Shown here: positions 20,301-23,463 of the stretch, piece by piece
How positions within the stretch are numbered: position 1 is the stretch's first letter
Layout: each line of letters opens with the position of its first letter
Assembly: GCA_964200185.2 (NCBI GenBank)
Contig: CAXNAD020000244.1
Location: 1-23,463 of the forward strand
Direction of reading: 5' to 3'
DNA from: Choristocarpus tenellus KU-1152
Taxonomy: Eukaryota > Phaeophyceae
Length of the DNA: 23,463 nucleotides
Program-made: the position numbers and the translations under genes
The notes under the pieces: generated by a model
What the model was told of the DNA's origin: nothing
What the model saw: only the letters and a program-made list of their open reading frames with translations
Database searches by the model: none

Positions 20301-23285
20301 GATTTGAAATGATACATTCGATCTCTTTCTTAGAGATATTCTGCTTCATCTGATCTCTCTTGAATTTTGCATTTTACACTATTGATATGATCAATAAGGT
20401 ACTGTTTGTTATACAAGATACCATTTTGCACTGTCAATTCTCACTTAATTTGACTGAGTTCCTAAGAGTTGCCTTCCAGCCATAGATTATTTGTTGGTGA
20501 TCGAATCCTTCAAATTGTTTCTCCTTACTCATACATTCTAACATGTTCACATCACAGGGACACGTCACAAGGTACAGCTGTAACCACGAACATAGTGATA
20601 ATCACTGTCCTTGTAAGGTCTTTCTCTCTTACGTACACATAGCATCAGCATATCTAGACCTCTCGAGCAAAGTTCAAAGTCTCTTTACAGCCCAACGTCT
20701 CCTTAGTATGGTAGAACAAACTGATTGGGTGGGACTCAAATAGGGATATATCAAGACTTAATTGGATCATCAGCCACAATGAGACAACCTCTTATGTGGT
20801 TATATATGGCAACTAACCCAGAGCAGTGCTACATGTGAGATAGGAAAGTATGCAGTATCACTTTGCCACTCTCTTGATATTTTGGCACATCCTCACTCTG
20901 AAAATCATGCATGTATGTGCAATAAACCTAGAGTATGGATATCCGTGTGCATTTACATGAGAGCAGGAGAAAAAGGCAACTGAACATATTGGCTCGAGAC
21001 ATTCAAAATAAATGCTGAGATGTGATGAGCCTCTGGTGTACTACGTCTAATAATGCACACATATGTTGCAACAATAAAACATCCCCATTGCATAAGTTCA
21101 CCTTTTCCACACAGAAGTCTCCTGCTCTCAGTGGAGTGAAGGTTACCACCAAGTCCGTTGAAGAGTAACCATTAAGTCTCCCTCGAGCTTCTACTTCAAG
21201 AGTCTCCTTTCCAGGTGGATGATCCAAACTTGCTGCTCCCACTTTAGCTGCCCTTGCCAGGACCTCTGCTTCAGACTGTGGCAGCCTTGACAACCCATCA
21301 ACCTCAGTTGAATCATCAGAATTATGCCTTTCAGATATTTCTTGTGTATTTTGCATCTCTCTGTCTCCCCCAAGTTCACTATAGTTTTTCTTGCTTGATT
21401 CGACGAGACTGCTTCCTCTTGCATTCCTCTCTCCATCTATAGGTCCTCCCCCCCTCTCTCTAACGTTGCACATGCCCATGATGCCGTTATTACCATCATT
21501 TCTTTCTTCATCACTTGGTTTCCTCAAGTCTCCCGACACCCCTTGGGCAACCATTGCCATTGCCAGGGTTTCCTCTGTCTCAGTAGGTGGTGGGGGATCA
21601 TTGATGAGTAATCTTGTTGGCAGGGCTCCATTGTTGTCAACTCTGATACGGACAGTCTTTTCTTGGAGGGAAGATAGCATGTTTTACCCATATTGTTTTG
21701 TGGAACAGTATTTACATGCATGTGGCAGGAGGGCAGACAAGCAGGAGATCACGGGGTATTGCAAGTGAACTAATGAGCGGGTGGAGTGAGAAGGGCGTAA
21801 AGATGGATTTATCGAAACCCTAGTTAGTTAGACGCATGGTTCAAAGTATGTGGAAGTAAATCTGTAGCATAGAGGTGTGGTAAAAAAACTGTACCTTGCA
21901 GCTACGATTTTGATTGATCGACTTTCTCAAGTCCAATGGTGGAAAGACTTTGAGTCAAAGTATCTTGGAGGGTAGAGCTGCGTCCGTTTGGGGGCCAAAA
22001 TCCAATATTGCGATTTTGATGTAATTTTGGCTATCGTGTGTTTTTCAGGAAGTGTCAATATCCTTGTTCCAGACGTATACATGATACCTACTCCAAAACA
22101 TTTTGGATTTGGAAAATGTCATAAAAACCCGTGGGAAGTCAAGCCCCAAACGGACAAACAGGGCAAAACTCGTACCCTAACCCTAAGATACTTTCACTCT
22201 ATTATGGTGACTGTTCTCTATCCCTCTCAACCCTTGCTCTTTGTATGTGATAGAAAAATTGGTCGCCCACCTGTCCCTTGGGTCAGTTGATGTACTGATG
22301 CTTTAATCTTCAAGTGCCGACATTAGAGTACAGCAAAATACAGAATATCGGACCCATATCAGTAGAGTTTGAAACGAGTAGACCAACATGACCATTAAAT
22401 CCATAGTACAATGTAATAACATCAACTCTTGAAGACATTGTACTGTACTGTATTCGGAAGCTTCAAAAAGCATGCTTGTAGTCTCATACTCTCTTCAGTG
22501 TCGTTCTATCCCTATTGAGCTAGGGAAACCATAAAGTCAAGATCTGGGTTCCTTAAAAAAGTGGTAGACCTCTGCACCTTAGATTCATTGGATGGGTTAA
22601 GCAGATTATATCACCTCTTTCTCTCCCAGGACAGTGTGGGAAAATGTAACAACATTTCTGGACAGTGAGGGTGCTACCCTTCGTGCAGTGCAGGCCATTG
22701 GAATAGAGAATGATCCTGTTTGACTCCTCACTGGAAGCTCTGTCTGGATATCTTCATTAATCTAGTAGCAAAGGGTCATGACGGAGGGAAGGATGGGGAA
22801 CAAGCATGAAGATATCAGAGATGATGGGGTTGTGAATGGAAGGATACAAAATTATGTTACATTATACACCTTTGATTTGAAGAGAGCTGGAAGCCACCCT
22901 GAGGACCAAAAACAATGTTGTAAATGGTGTAAGGCATTACTGTTGTACTCATTTGGAGTTACTCAAGCATTCCAGCCCAGGAATTCTGATTATTACAATG
23001 TATATGACATGTATGTGGTTTCCTTTAGCGTTCTGCAGAGGAGAGAATGGAGCTTGAGTTGACTGAGTTGACCATCAAATGGTTGGGTAGGAAAATATGG
23101 TTGTGAAAGGCACACCAGGCAAGGGAGGAGGAAGCCGATAGGTTTTTTGTTTTGAGGGGAAGAGGTGTGAGGAGGAACATGAAACATAAGACAACAACAC
23201 CATTCCTGCTCACCTTGGGGGTAAAGGTGATGTAGATTATACACGTCATCCCAGCGGACATGCGACCAGGCTTACAGTATGTGAC
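2228..23285 (-). CDS. CFAP74: CFAP74-like ASH/MSP-domain axonemal protein, 19 exons, 5' partial
   Basis: Exons joined on the minus strand: 23285-23214, 22761-22615, 21656-21102, 16425-16291, 15501-15256, 14589-14365, 13464-13319, 12643-12517, 11684-11094, 10117-10031, 9279-9199, 8370-8264, 7796-7671, 7265-7172, 6602-6471, 5503-5306, 3838-3671, 2898-2719, 2344-2228. Together they give one open frame of 1177 residues ending in TGA. Every intron is GT-AG and the phases agree at each junction. The protein holds about seven or eight ASH/MSP-type beta domains, each with a 'VDFG..' type start, an 'N.g....' strand, a 'P..G.v.pG' turn and an 'itFtP' strand. Known of the family: CFAP74/FAP74 is part of the C1d projection of the central apparatus, with FAP46, FAP54 and FAP221, and affects ciliary beating. 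The N-terminal part of the family is missing because it lies outside the window. The CFAP74 call rests on remembered family layout; another ASH-rich axonemal protein (CFAP65, CFAP47, HYDIN) is less likely but possible. Confidence 0.75.
2345..2718 (-). other. Intron 18, shortest intron
   Basis: 374 nt between the last two exons. No repeat element. A minus-strand frame (2247-2453) crosses the acceptor but runs in a different frame from the terminal exon. Confidence 0.6.
2719..2898 (-). CDS. CFAP74: CFAP74-like exon 18 (residues 1080-1139)
   Basis: 60 codons, phase 0. Acceptor AATCCAG, donor CTTGAG/GTTTGT. It encodes VELSAEAKEKKYFQVTPEKG, SVAAGASAEVVCIFEPPPP, then a G/K linker ending PCLE. The 'P.kGsV.aG..a.v...F.PPP' core marks the last ASH-like domain. 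Confidence 0.85.
3381..3637 (+). mobile_element. MITE-like element, copy 1 (intron 17)
   Basis: 257 bp. Begins GAGCCAAAGTATCTTAGAGG and ends with its inverse, CTAAGATACTTTCACTC. Central hairpin around CCTACTCCGAAAT/ATTTTGGAGTAGG. Flanked by GCTT on both sides, a candidate 4-bp target duplication. No coding capacity. Forward orientation is defined as the end with GAGCTGCGTCC first. Confidence 0.85.
3671..3838 (-). CDS. CFAP74: CFAP74-like exon 17 (residues 1024-1079)
   Basis: 56 codons, phase 0. Acceptor ATCAAG (weak tract), excellent donor TTTGAG/GTAAGA. It encodes AKKTVPPPILLRFPKDAA, a polar loop, then RMVLVISSLVPNDPKKSSGG and TFE. This opens the C-terminal domain. Confidence 0.8.
4386..4560. 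mobile_element. Second MITE-like element with G11/C11 tracts in its ends (intron 16)
   Basis: About 175 bp. The left end reads AGGCTCAAACTATCT followed by eleven G; the right end has eleven C followed by AGATACTTTGAGTCT, the inverse. The terminal CAAAGTATCT resembles the 250-bp family, but the interior differs. No coding capacity. Exact ends and target duplication are unresolved. Confidence 0.6.
4879..5136 (+). mobile_element. MITE-like element, copy 2 (intron 16)
   Basis: 258 bp, the same family as at 3381. Starts GAGTCAAAGTATCTTAGAGG, ends CTAAGATACTTTCACTC, and is flanked by ATTG on both sides. Hairpin arms CCTACTCCGGAA and CTTGGAGTAGG are conserved. Confidence 0.85.
5306..5503 (-). CDS. 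CFAP74: CFAP74-like exon 16 (residues 958-1023)
   Basis: 66 codons, phase 0. Acceptor TTAGTTGCAG, donor GTGGG/GTGAGT. It encodes EHHVHLKGHCVARQFYIQAT, closing domain 7 ('v.L.G.c..Rq.yv'), then a polar linker. A second good donor (CATCAG/GTAAAG) lies 15 nt downstream but would leave the wrong phase for exon 17. Confidence 0.8.
5603..5834 (+). mobile_element. MITE-like element, copy 3, internally shortened (intron 15)
   Basis: 232 bp. Starts GAGTCAAAGTATCTTAGAGG, ends ATGATACTTTGACTC, and is flanked by AACT on both sides. The stretch before the right end (the usual CAAACAGGGCAAAACTCG part) is mostly missing, and the hairpin is eroded. Confidence 0.8.
6471..6602 (-). CDS. CFAP74: CFAP74-like exon 15 (residues 914-957)
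   Basis: 44 codons, phase 0. Acceptor TATGCAG, donor AATCAG/GTATAT. It encodes VFAIIPSKGGVPPGEAVVVK, then ALFSPDHERLWPYRASF and RMEVPNQ, the second half of domain 7 with the 'P..G.vpPGE...v..lFsPDHER' core. Confidence 0.9.
7172..7265 (-). CDS. CFAP74: CFAP74-like exon 14 (residues 882-913)
   Basis: 94 nt, entering at phase 2 and leaving at phase 0. The acceptor ATCTGGCAG, with a CTAAC motif about 32 nt upstream, supplies the last base of a split arginine codon, giving VVER-ELILQNDSAFHLRF. It ends NFNHEE at donor GAAGAG/GTGGTG. A longer version starting at 7321 is open but breaks the phase with exon 13. Confidence 0.8.
7671..7796 (-). CDS. CFAP74: CFAP74-like exon 13 (residues 840-882)
   Basis: 126 nt, phase 2 on both sides. 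Acceptor GAATTCAG behind a pyrimidine tract, donor AGAG/GTGAGG. It encodes PLLGKSLQVRLRGEGVSP, then LSLEPKDGKLDMGYALEGD and VVER. It ends domain 6 ('v.L.G.GvsP.l') and starts domain 7 ('lDmGy...Gd'). Confidence 0.85.
8264..8370 (-). CDS. CFAP74: CFAP74-like exon 12 (residues 805-840)
   Basis: 107 nt, entering at phase 0 and leaving at phase 2. Strong acceptor TTTTGCGCAG, donor CGAAG/GTGCAA. It encodes LMNALRPVPVGEAHRAI, LQFFPQQQGLVSE and TLTLR. GPYQ-LMNALRPV across the junction is the expected 'GPf..lNalr...G' pattern. The exon has no standout open frame and was recovered as the missing piece of domain 6. Confidence 0.8.
8371..10030 (-). other. Introns 10 and 11, with exon 11 between
   Basis: Intron 10 is 9280-10030 and intron 11 is 8371-9198. 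No MITE copy. Plus-strand frames at 8493-8877 and 8905-9192 are open but overlap out of frame and match nothing I know. Confidence 0.5.
9199..9279 (-). CDS. CFAP74: CFAP74-like exon 11 (residues 778-804)
   Basis: 27 codons, phase 0. Acceptor ATTTAAG, donor TATCAG/GTTAGT. It encodes VTLKILNEGSEDAPLMAEG then LNSTGPYQ, the second strand of domain 6 and the 'l...GPf' turn. Confidence 0.85.
10031..10117 (-). CDS. CFAP74: CFAP74-like exon 10 (residues 749-777)
   Basis: 29 codons, phase 0. Acceptor CACAAAG, perfect donor GTAGAA/GTGAGT. It encodes VNTVTVRRTLSVDKSK then VDFGQLAVGGKVE, the start of domain 6 with a textbook ASH 'VDFGqlavG' signature. Confidence 0.85.
10362..10607 (-). mobile_element. 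MITE-like element, copy 4 (intron 9)
   Basis: 246 bp, reverse orientation. Starts GAGTGAAAGTATCTTAGAGG and ends TGAGATACTTTGACTC. Flanked by AAG on both sides. Hairpin arms CCTACTCCAAAATG and TTTAGGGGTAGG are partly paired. Confidence 0.8.
11094..11684 (-). CDS. CFAP74: CFAP74-like exon 9 (residues 552-748), longest exon
   Basis: 197 codons, phase 0. It starts SVEFLAPEPQVSFLKISPG, then GEGARVEVKFTPPVDL. A roughly 115-residue hydrophilic, G/E/S/T-rich insert follows, then WSWHAKWRIPCFIKGGGG and TTPPTIALE. The core is domain 5, interrupted by the insert. The chosen donor is CTGGAG/GTGGGG because it gives IALE-VNTVTV with exon 10; an alternative donor after residues IKGG would remove PTIALE. 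Confidence 0.85.
11854..11877. repeat. Compound (TA)n(TG)n microsatellite
   Basis: TGTATATATATGTGTGTGTG-type run in intron 8, about 24 bp. Confidence 0.9.
11946..12226 (-). mobile_element. MITE-like element, copy 5, divergent subtype (intron 8)
   Basis: About 281 bp, reverse orientation. Both ends depart from the family in the same way: start GATCCAAACCATTTCAGAGG, end CCTCTGAAATACTTTGGATC. The central hairpin (CCTACTCCGAAATG, TTTCAGAGCAG) is recognisable. The outer boundary is less certain than in other copies. Confidence 0.65.
12278..12316 (+). repeat. Left arm of a perfect 39-bp inverted repeat
   Basis: Exact reverse complement of 12989-13027. It starts ATTGCACATATCCTTGCAAT and ends CGTTATTTTAG. 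It lies in intron 8, just beyond MITE copy 5. Confidence 0.9.
12517..12643 (-). CDS. CFAP74: CFAP74-like exon 8 (residues 509-551)
   Basis: 127 nt, entering at phase 2 and leaving at phase 0. Acceptor CAAGTAG, donor ACCCAG/GTGAAA. It encodes CHGVGMEPLLSFSHTV, the closing strand of domain 4, then STTASVFVRNVSRTTQ, the opening strand of domain 5. A perfect 39-bp inverted repeat lies in the two flanking introns (12278-12316 and 12989-13027). Confidence 0.85.
12644..13318 (-). other. Intron 7
   Basis: 675 nt. Holds the right arm of the 39-bp inverted repeat; otherwise nothing recognised. Confidence 0.6.
12989..13027 (-). repeat. Right arm of a perfect 39-bp inverted repeat
   Basis: Exact reverse complement of 12278-12316, starting CTAAAATAACGTACATAG. 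It lies in intron 7. The two arms enclose exon 8 and about 670 bp; similarity stops sharply at both edges. Confidence 0.9.
13319..13464 (-). CDS. CFAP74: CFAP74-like exon 7 (residues 461-509)
   Basis: 146 nt, entering at phase 0 and leaving at phase 2. Very good acceptor (TTTCTGTGCAG) and donor (AATCCG/GTGAGA). It encodes LMVQPNDGFGILLPFEERF then MDITFSPASS, the core of domain 4, with the 'P.dGfG.l.P.e' turn I associate with CFAP74. The split arginine codon is completed by the first base of exon 8. Confidence 0.9.
13707..13963 (-). mobile_element. MITE-like element, copy 6 (intron 6)
   Basis: 257 bp, reverse orientation. Starts GAGTGAAAGTGTCTTAGAGG and ends CTAAGATATTTGGACTC. CAA on both sides is a possible 3-bp target duplication. 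The central palindrome reads CCTACCCCAAAATG / CTCAGAGGGGGT. Confidence 0.8.
14365..14589 (-). CDS. CFAP74: CFAP74-like exon 6 (residues 386-460)
   Basis: 75 codons, phase 0. It starts VIPVFWTLRAQLTESKVRI directly after the previous VPEQ, carries WLDFAQCFTNQSVTRRISL (start of domain 4) and ends KFGFVKNPPE at donor CCCGAG/GTATGC. The acceptor is GGAAG; a CTAAC branch-point-like motif lies about 25 nt upstream. Confidence 0.85.
14590..15255 (-). other. Intron 5
   Basis: 666 nt, no MITE copy. Contains an exon-like stretch (about 14643-14720) reading SIDITFCPGCFLL on the minus strand, described in the findings. Confidence 0.55.
15256..15501 (-). CDS. CFAP74: CFAP74-like exon 5 (residues 304-385)
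   Basis: 82 codons, phase 0. Acceptor TTTATTAG, donor GAGCAG/GTGAGT. It encodes IRVYNRGKIAMKAMAKVP, then FGPDMGFIQPGG and FGIRFRPSEELL, then VPVQIYVPEQ. This is the body of domain 3, including the 'P..G.i.pgg..l.f.irF.P' core. An internal loop of about 20 polar residues separates the two halves. Confidence 0.9.
15602..15860 (+). mobile_element. MITE-like element, copy 7 (intron 4)
   Basis: 259 bp, forward. Starts GAATCAACGTATCTTAGAGG and ends GTAAGATACTTTCAATC. AAT on both sides. The hairpin CCTACTCCGAAAT / ATTTCAGAGTAGG is nearly perfect. Confidence 0.8.
16291..16425 (-). CDS. CFAP74: CFAP74-like exon 4 (residues 259-303)
   Basis: 45 codons, phase 0. Acceptor GGAAGCAG, donor AAGAAG/GTGTGC. 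It encodes VILFEGCEEEFRLTIHATGV, the final strands of domain 2, then VPIFVRESLVDF and VIGKQYIKK, which open domain 3. Splicing to exon 5 gives KQYIKK-IRVYNRGK, an expected ASH 'K.i.v.N.g' strand. It follows the longest intron in the window (4676 nt). Confidence 0.85.
16548..16803 (+). mobile_element. MITE-like element, copy 8, decayed (intron 3)
   Basis: About 256 bp, forward. The left end is degraded (GAGCACTG...GAGCATTGAACTGC) and the right end reads CCCTCTTCAATGCTTTGACTC. The core GTTAGAAAGTGTCAATATCC and the GTGGGAAGCCAAG block are conserved. The hairpin is lost. No clear target duplication. Confidence 0.65.
16820..17550. repeat. Degenerate duplication of about 110-130 bp
   Basis: About 16825-16955 and 17415-17545 share ordered blocks: TGTCCATGG, TCAAGTGATAATCCAG versus CCAGTGATAGTCCAG, and CTCTCCCAAACCTGTGA versus CTCTCCCACACCTGTGA. 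The minus-strand readings are similar too (LLDYH / SLDYHW). Probably an old duplicated repeat in intron 3. Confidence 0.4.
19012..19267 (-). mobile_element. MITE-like element, copy 9 (intron 3)
   Basis: 256 bp, reverse. Starts GAGTAAAATTATCTTAGAGA and ends CTAAGATACTTTGTCTC. TTT on both sides. Shares ATGGATATTGACACTTCCTA with the other reverse copies. Confidence 0.75.
19558..19923. repeat. Repeat set with a 21-bp direct and an 18-bp inverted copy
   Basis: AAACATTGAGATACCACTGTT is present identically at 19558-19578 and 19865-19885 (first 20 bases: AAACATTGAGATACCACTGT). An inverted copy with two mismatches lies at 19906-19923, so 19865-19923 can fold into a hairpin. The outer pair may be the ends of a roughly 366-bp element. 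No protein is recognised inside it. Confidence 0.6.
19981..20238 (-). mobile_element. MITE-like element, copy 10 (intron 3)
   Basis: 258 bp, reverse. Starts GAGTGAATTTATCTTCGAGG and ends CTAAGATACTTTGGCTC. Well-kept hairpin CCTACTCCGAAATG / TTTCCGAGTAG. No clear target duplication. Confidence 0.75.
21102..21656 (-). CDS. CFAP74: CFAP74-like exon 3 (residues 74-258), with hydrophilic insert
   Basis: 185 codons, phase 0. It starts TVRIRVDNNGALPTRLLI, a classic ASH strand pair, and ends GYSSTDLVVTFTPLRAGDF then CVEK before the donor GAAAAG/GTGAAC. Between these lies a long polar segment rich in E, G, N, S and D that would loop out of the beta domain. The acceptor used is ...AAAAG/ACT; another AG five bases upstream (CCAAG) would break the phase match with exon 2. 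The junction to exon 4 reads CVEK-VILFEGCEEEF. Confidence 0.85.
21952..22199 (+). mobile_element. MITE-like element, copy 11, with telomere-like units (intron 2)
   Basis: 248 bp, forward. Starts GAGTCAAAGTATCTTGGAGG and ends CTAAGATACTTTCACTC. At the right end the usual TACCCTCTAAGATA reads TACCCTAACCCTAAGATA, giving two CCCTAA units (22175-22186). No clear target duplication. Confidence 0.8.
22405..22445. repeat. Small inverted repeat
   Basis: AGTACAATGT and ACATTGTACT, perfect 10-bp arms about 20 nt apart in intron 2. Could form a short hairpin; no known function. Confidence 0.5.
22615..22761 (-). CDS. CFAP74: CFAP74-like exon 2 (residues 25-73)
   Basis: 49 codons, phase 0. Acceptor CTACTAG, donor GAAAGAG/GTGATA. 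It starts INEDIQTELPV, continues with GSFSIPMACTARR, which closes the first domain, then VVTFSHTVLGEKE, which opens the second (the position of the usual 'DFG..vvGe' signature). It is too short to stand out as an open frame and was found by searching for the piece missing between its neighbours. Confidence 0.8.
22762..23213 (-). other. Intron 1 in window
   Basis: 452 nt. No repeat element found. A 94-codon plus-strand frame (22778-23062) is probably chance. Confidence 0.6.
23214..23285 (-). CDS. CFAP74: CFAP74-like exon 1 in window (residues 1-24)
   Basis: 24 codons, phase 0 at both ends. It starts after a TTTAAAG acceptor and ends at a strong donor (CCCAAG/GTGAGC). It encodes a P-G-R-M-S-A-G-M turn followed by the strand YITFTPK, the typical second half of an ASH domain. 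The preceding exon lies outside the window. Joining to the next exon reads TFTPK-INED without a break. Confidence 0.75.
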
Positions 23286-23316
23286 CTTTAAAGGTGTCAA
23301 GGTGGCATAGCAGAAA

Positions 23317-23320
<4 letters not shown>

Positions 23321-23365
<45 letters not shown>
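23321..23365. repeat. (AT)n microsatellite
   Basis: About 22 uninterrupted AT units in the intron upstream of the first exon in the window. Confidence 0.95.
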
Positions 23366-23366
<1 letters not shown>

Positions 23367-23463
23367 TGTGCGATTACATGCGTACTTTGGGCAGGGCAAC
23401 AAATGAACTTAGCGTTAGAGTTGTACAAGTATATAGAGAAATTATTCCTTACTTTTTTGCTTT

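Larger units (their letters stand above)
16426..21101 (-). other. Intron 3, 4676 nt, repeat-rich
   Basis: Lies between exons 3 and 4, which join in phase 0. Holds MITE copies 8, 9 and 10, the degenerate duplication near 17 kb and the repeat set near 19.7 kb. Two coding-like stretches were seen but not recognised: plus strand about 17796-17970 (EEPFPLGTPLELVLLIYVV) and plus strand about 19320-19508 (LALAVAVQEFPCHRDFMTEL). Each is short and lacks a start or partner exons. Bases 20240-21100 show nothing definite. Confidence 0.6.

Noticed and set aside
1-23463. CRISPR arrays, tRNA or rRNA genes, bacterial operons
   Set aside because: No regularly spaced direct repeats, cloverleaf genes or ribosomal sequence were seen; gene structure is eukaryotic.

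Overview
This is a eukaryotic nuclear window with no prokaryotic operons, no rRNA and no tRNA that I could see. Almost all of it is occupied by one intron-rich gene on the minus strand. I rebuilt this gene by hand from reading frame, GT-AG splice junctions and intron phase: 19 internal-to-terminal exons between 23285 and 2228, adding to 3534 nt or 1177 codons plus a stop. The 5' end lies beyond the right edge of the window. The protein is a string of ASH/MSP-type immunoglobulin-like beta domains. Domain order, the C-terminal layout and several motifs best match CFAP74 (FAP74), a protein of the C1d projection of the central pair of motile cilia and flagella. The organism must therefore build motile flagella. 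An intron-rich flagellated alga or other protist seems likely, but the species cannot be fixed from this sequence.

Layout, in window coordinates. Bases 1-2227 lie beyond the gene's 3' end; they are mostly anonymous, with a plus-strand island of coding-like sequence (about 1365-1957) pointing toward the gene. Bases 2228-23285 hold the gene. Exons are short (72-591 nt) and introns run from 374 nt to 4.7 kb. Fifteen of the 18 introns are phase 0 and three are phase 2. Bases 23286-23463 are upstream intron with a long (AT)n tract.

The introns carry at least 11 copies of one roughly 250-bp non-autonomous inverted-repeat element (MITE-like), in both orientations and none touching an exon. It has about 22-bp terminal inverted repeats, a conserved central hairpin and 3-4 bp target duplications at several copies. 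A second, shorter element with G11/C11 tracts inside related terminal repeats sits at 4386-4560. A third repeat set (19558-19923) and a perfect 39-bp inverted repeat flanking one exon (12278-12316 and 12989-13027) add further structure.

I found no new multi-gene system. The most useful results are the hidden gene, which almost no single open frame reveals, and the repeat families colonising its introns.
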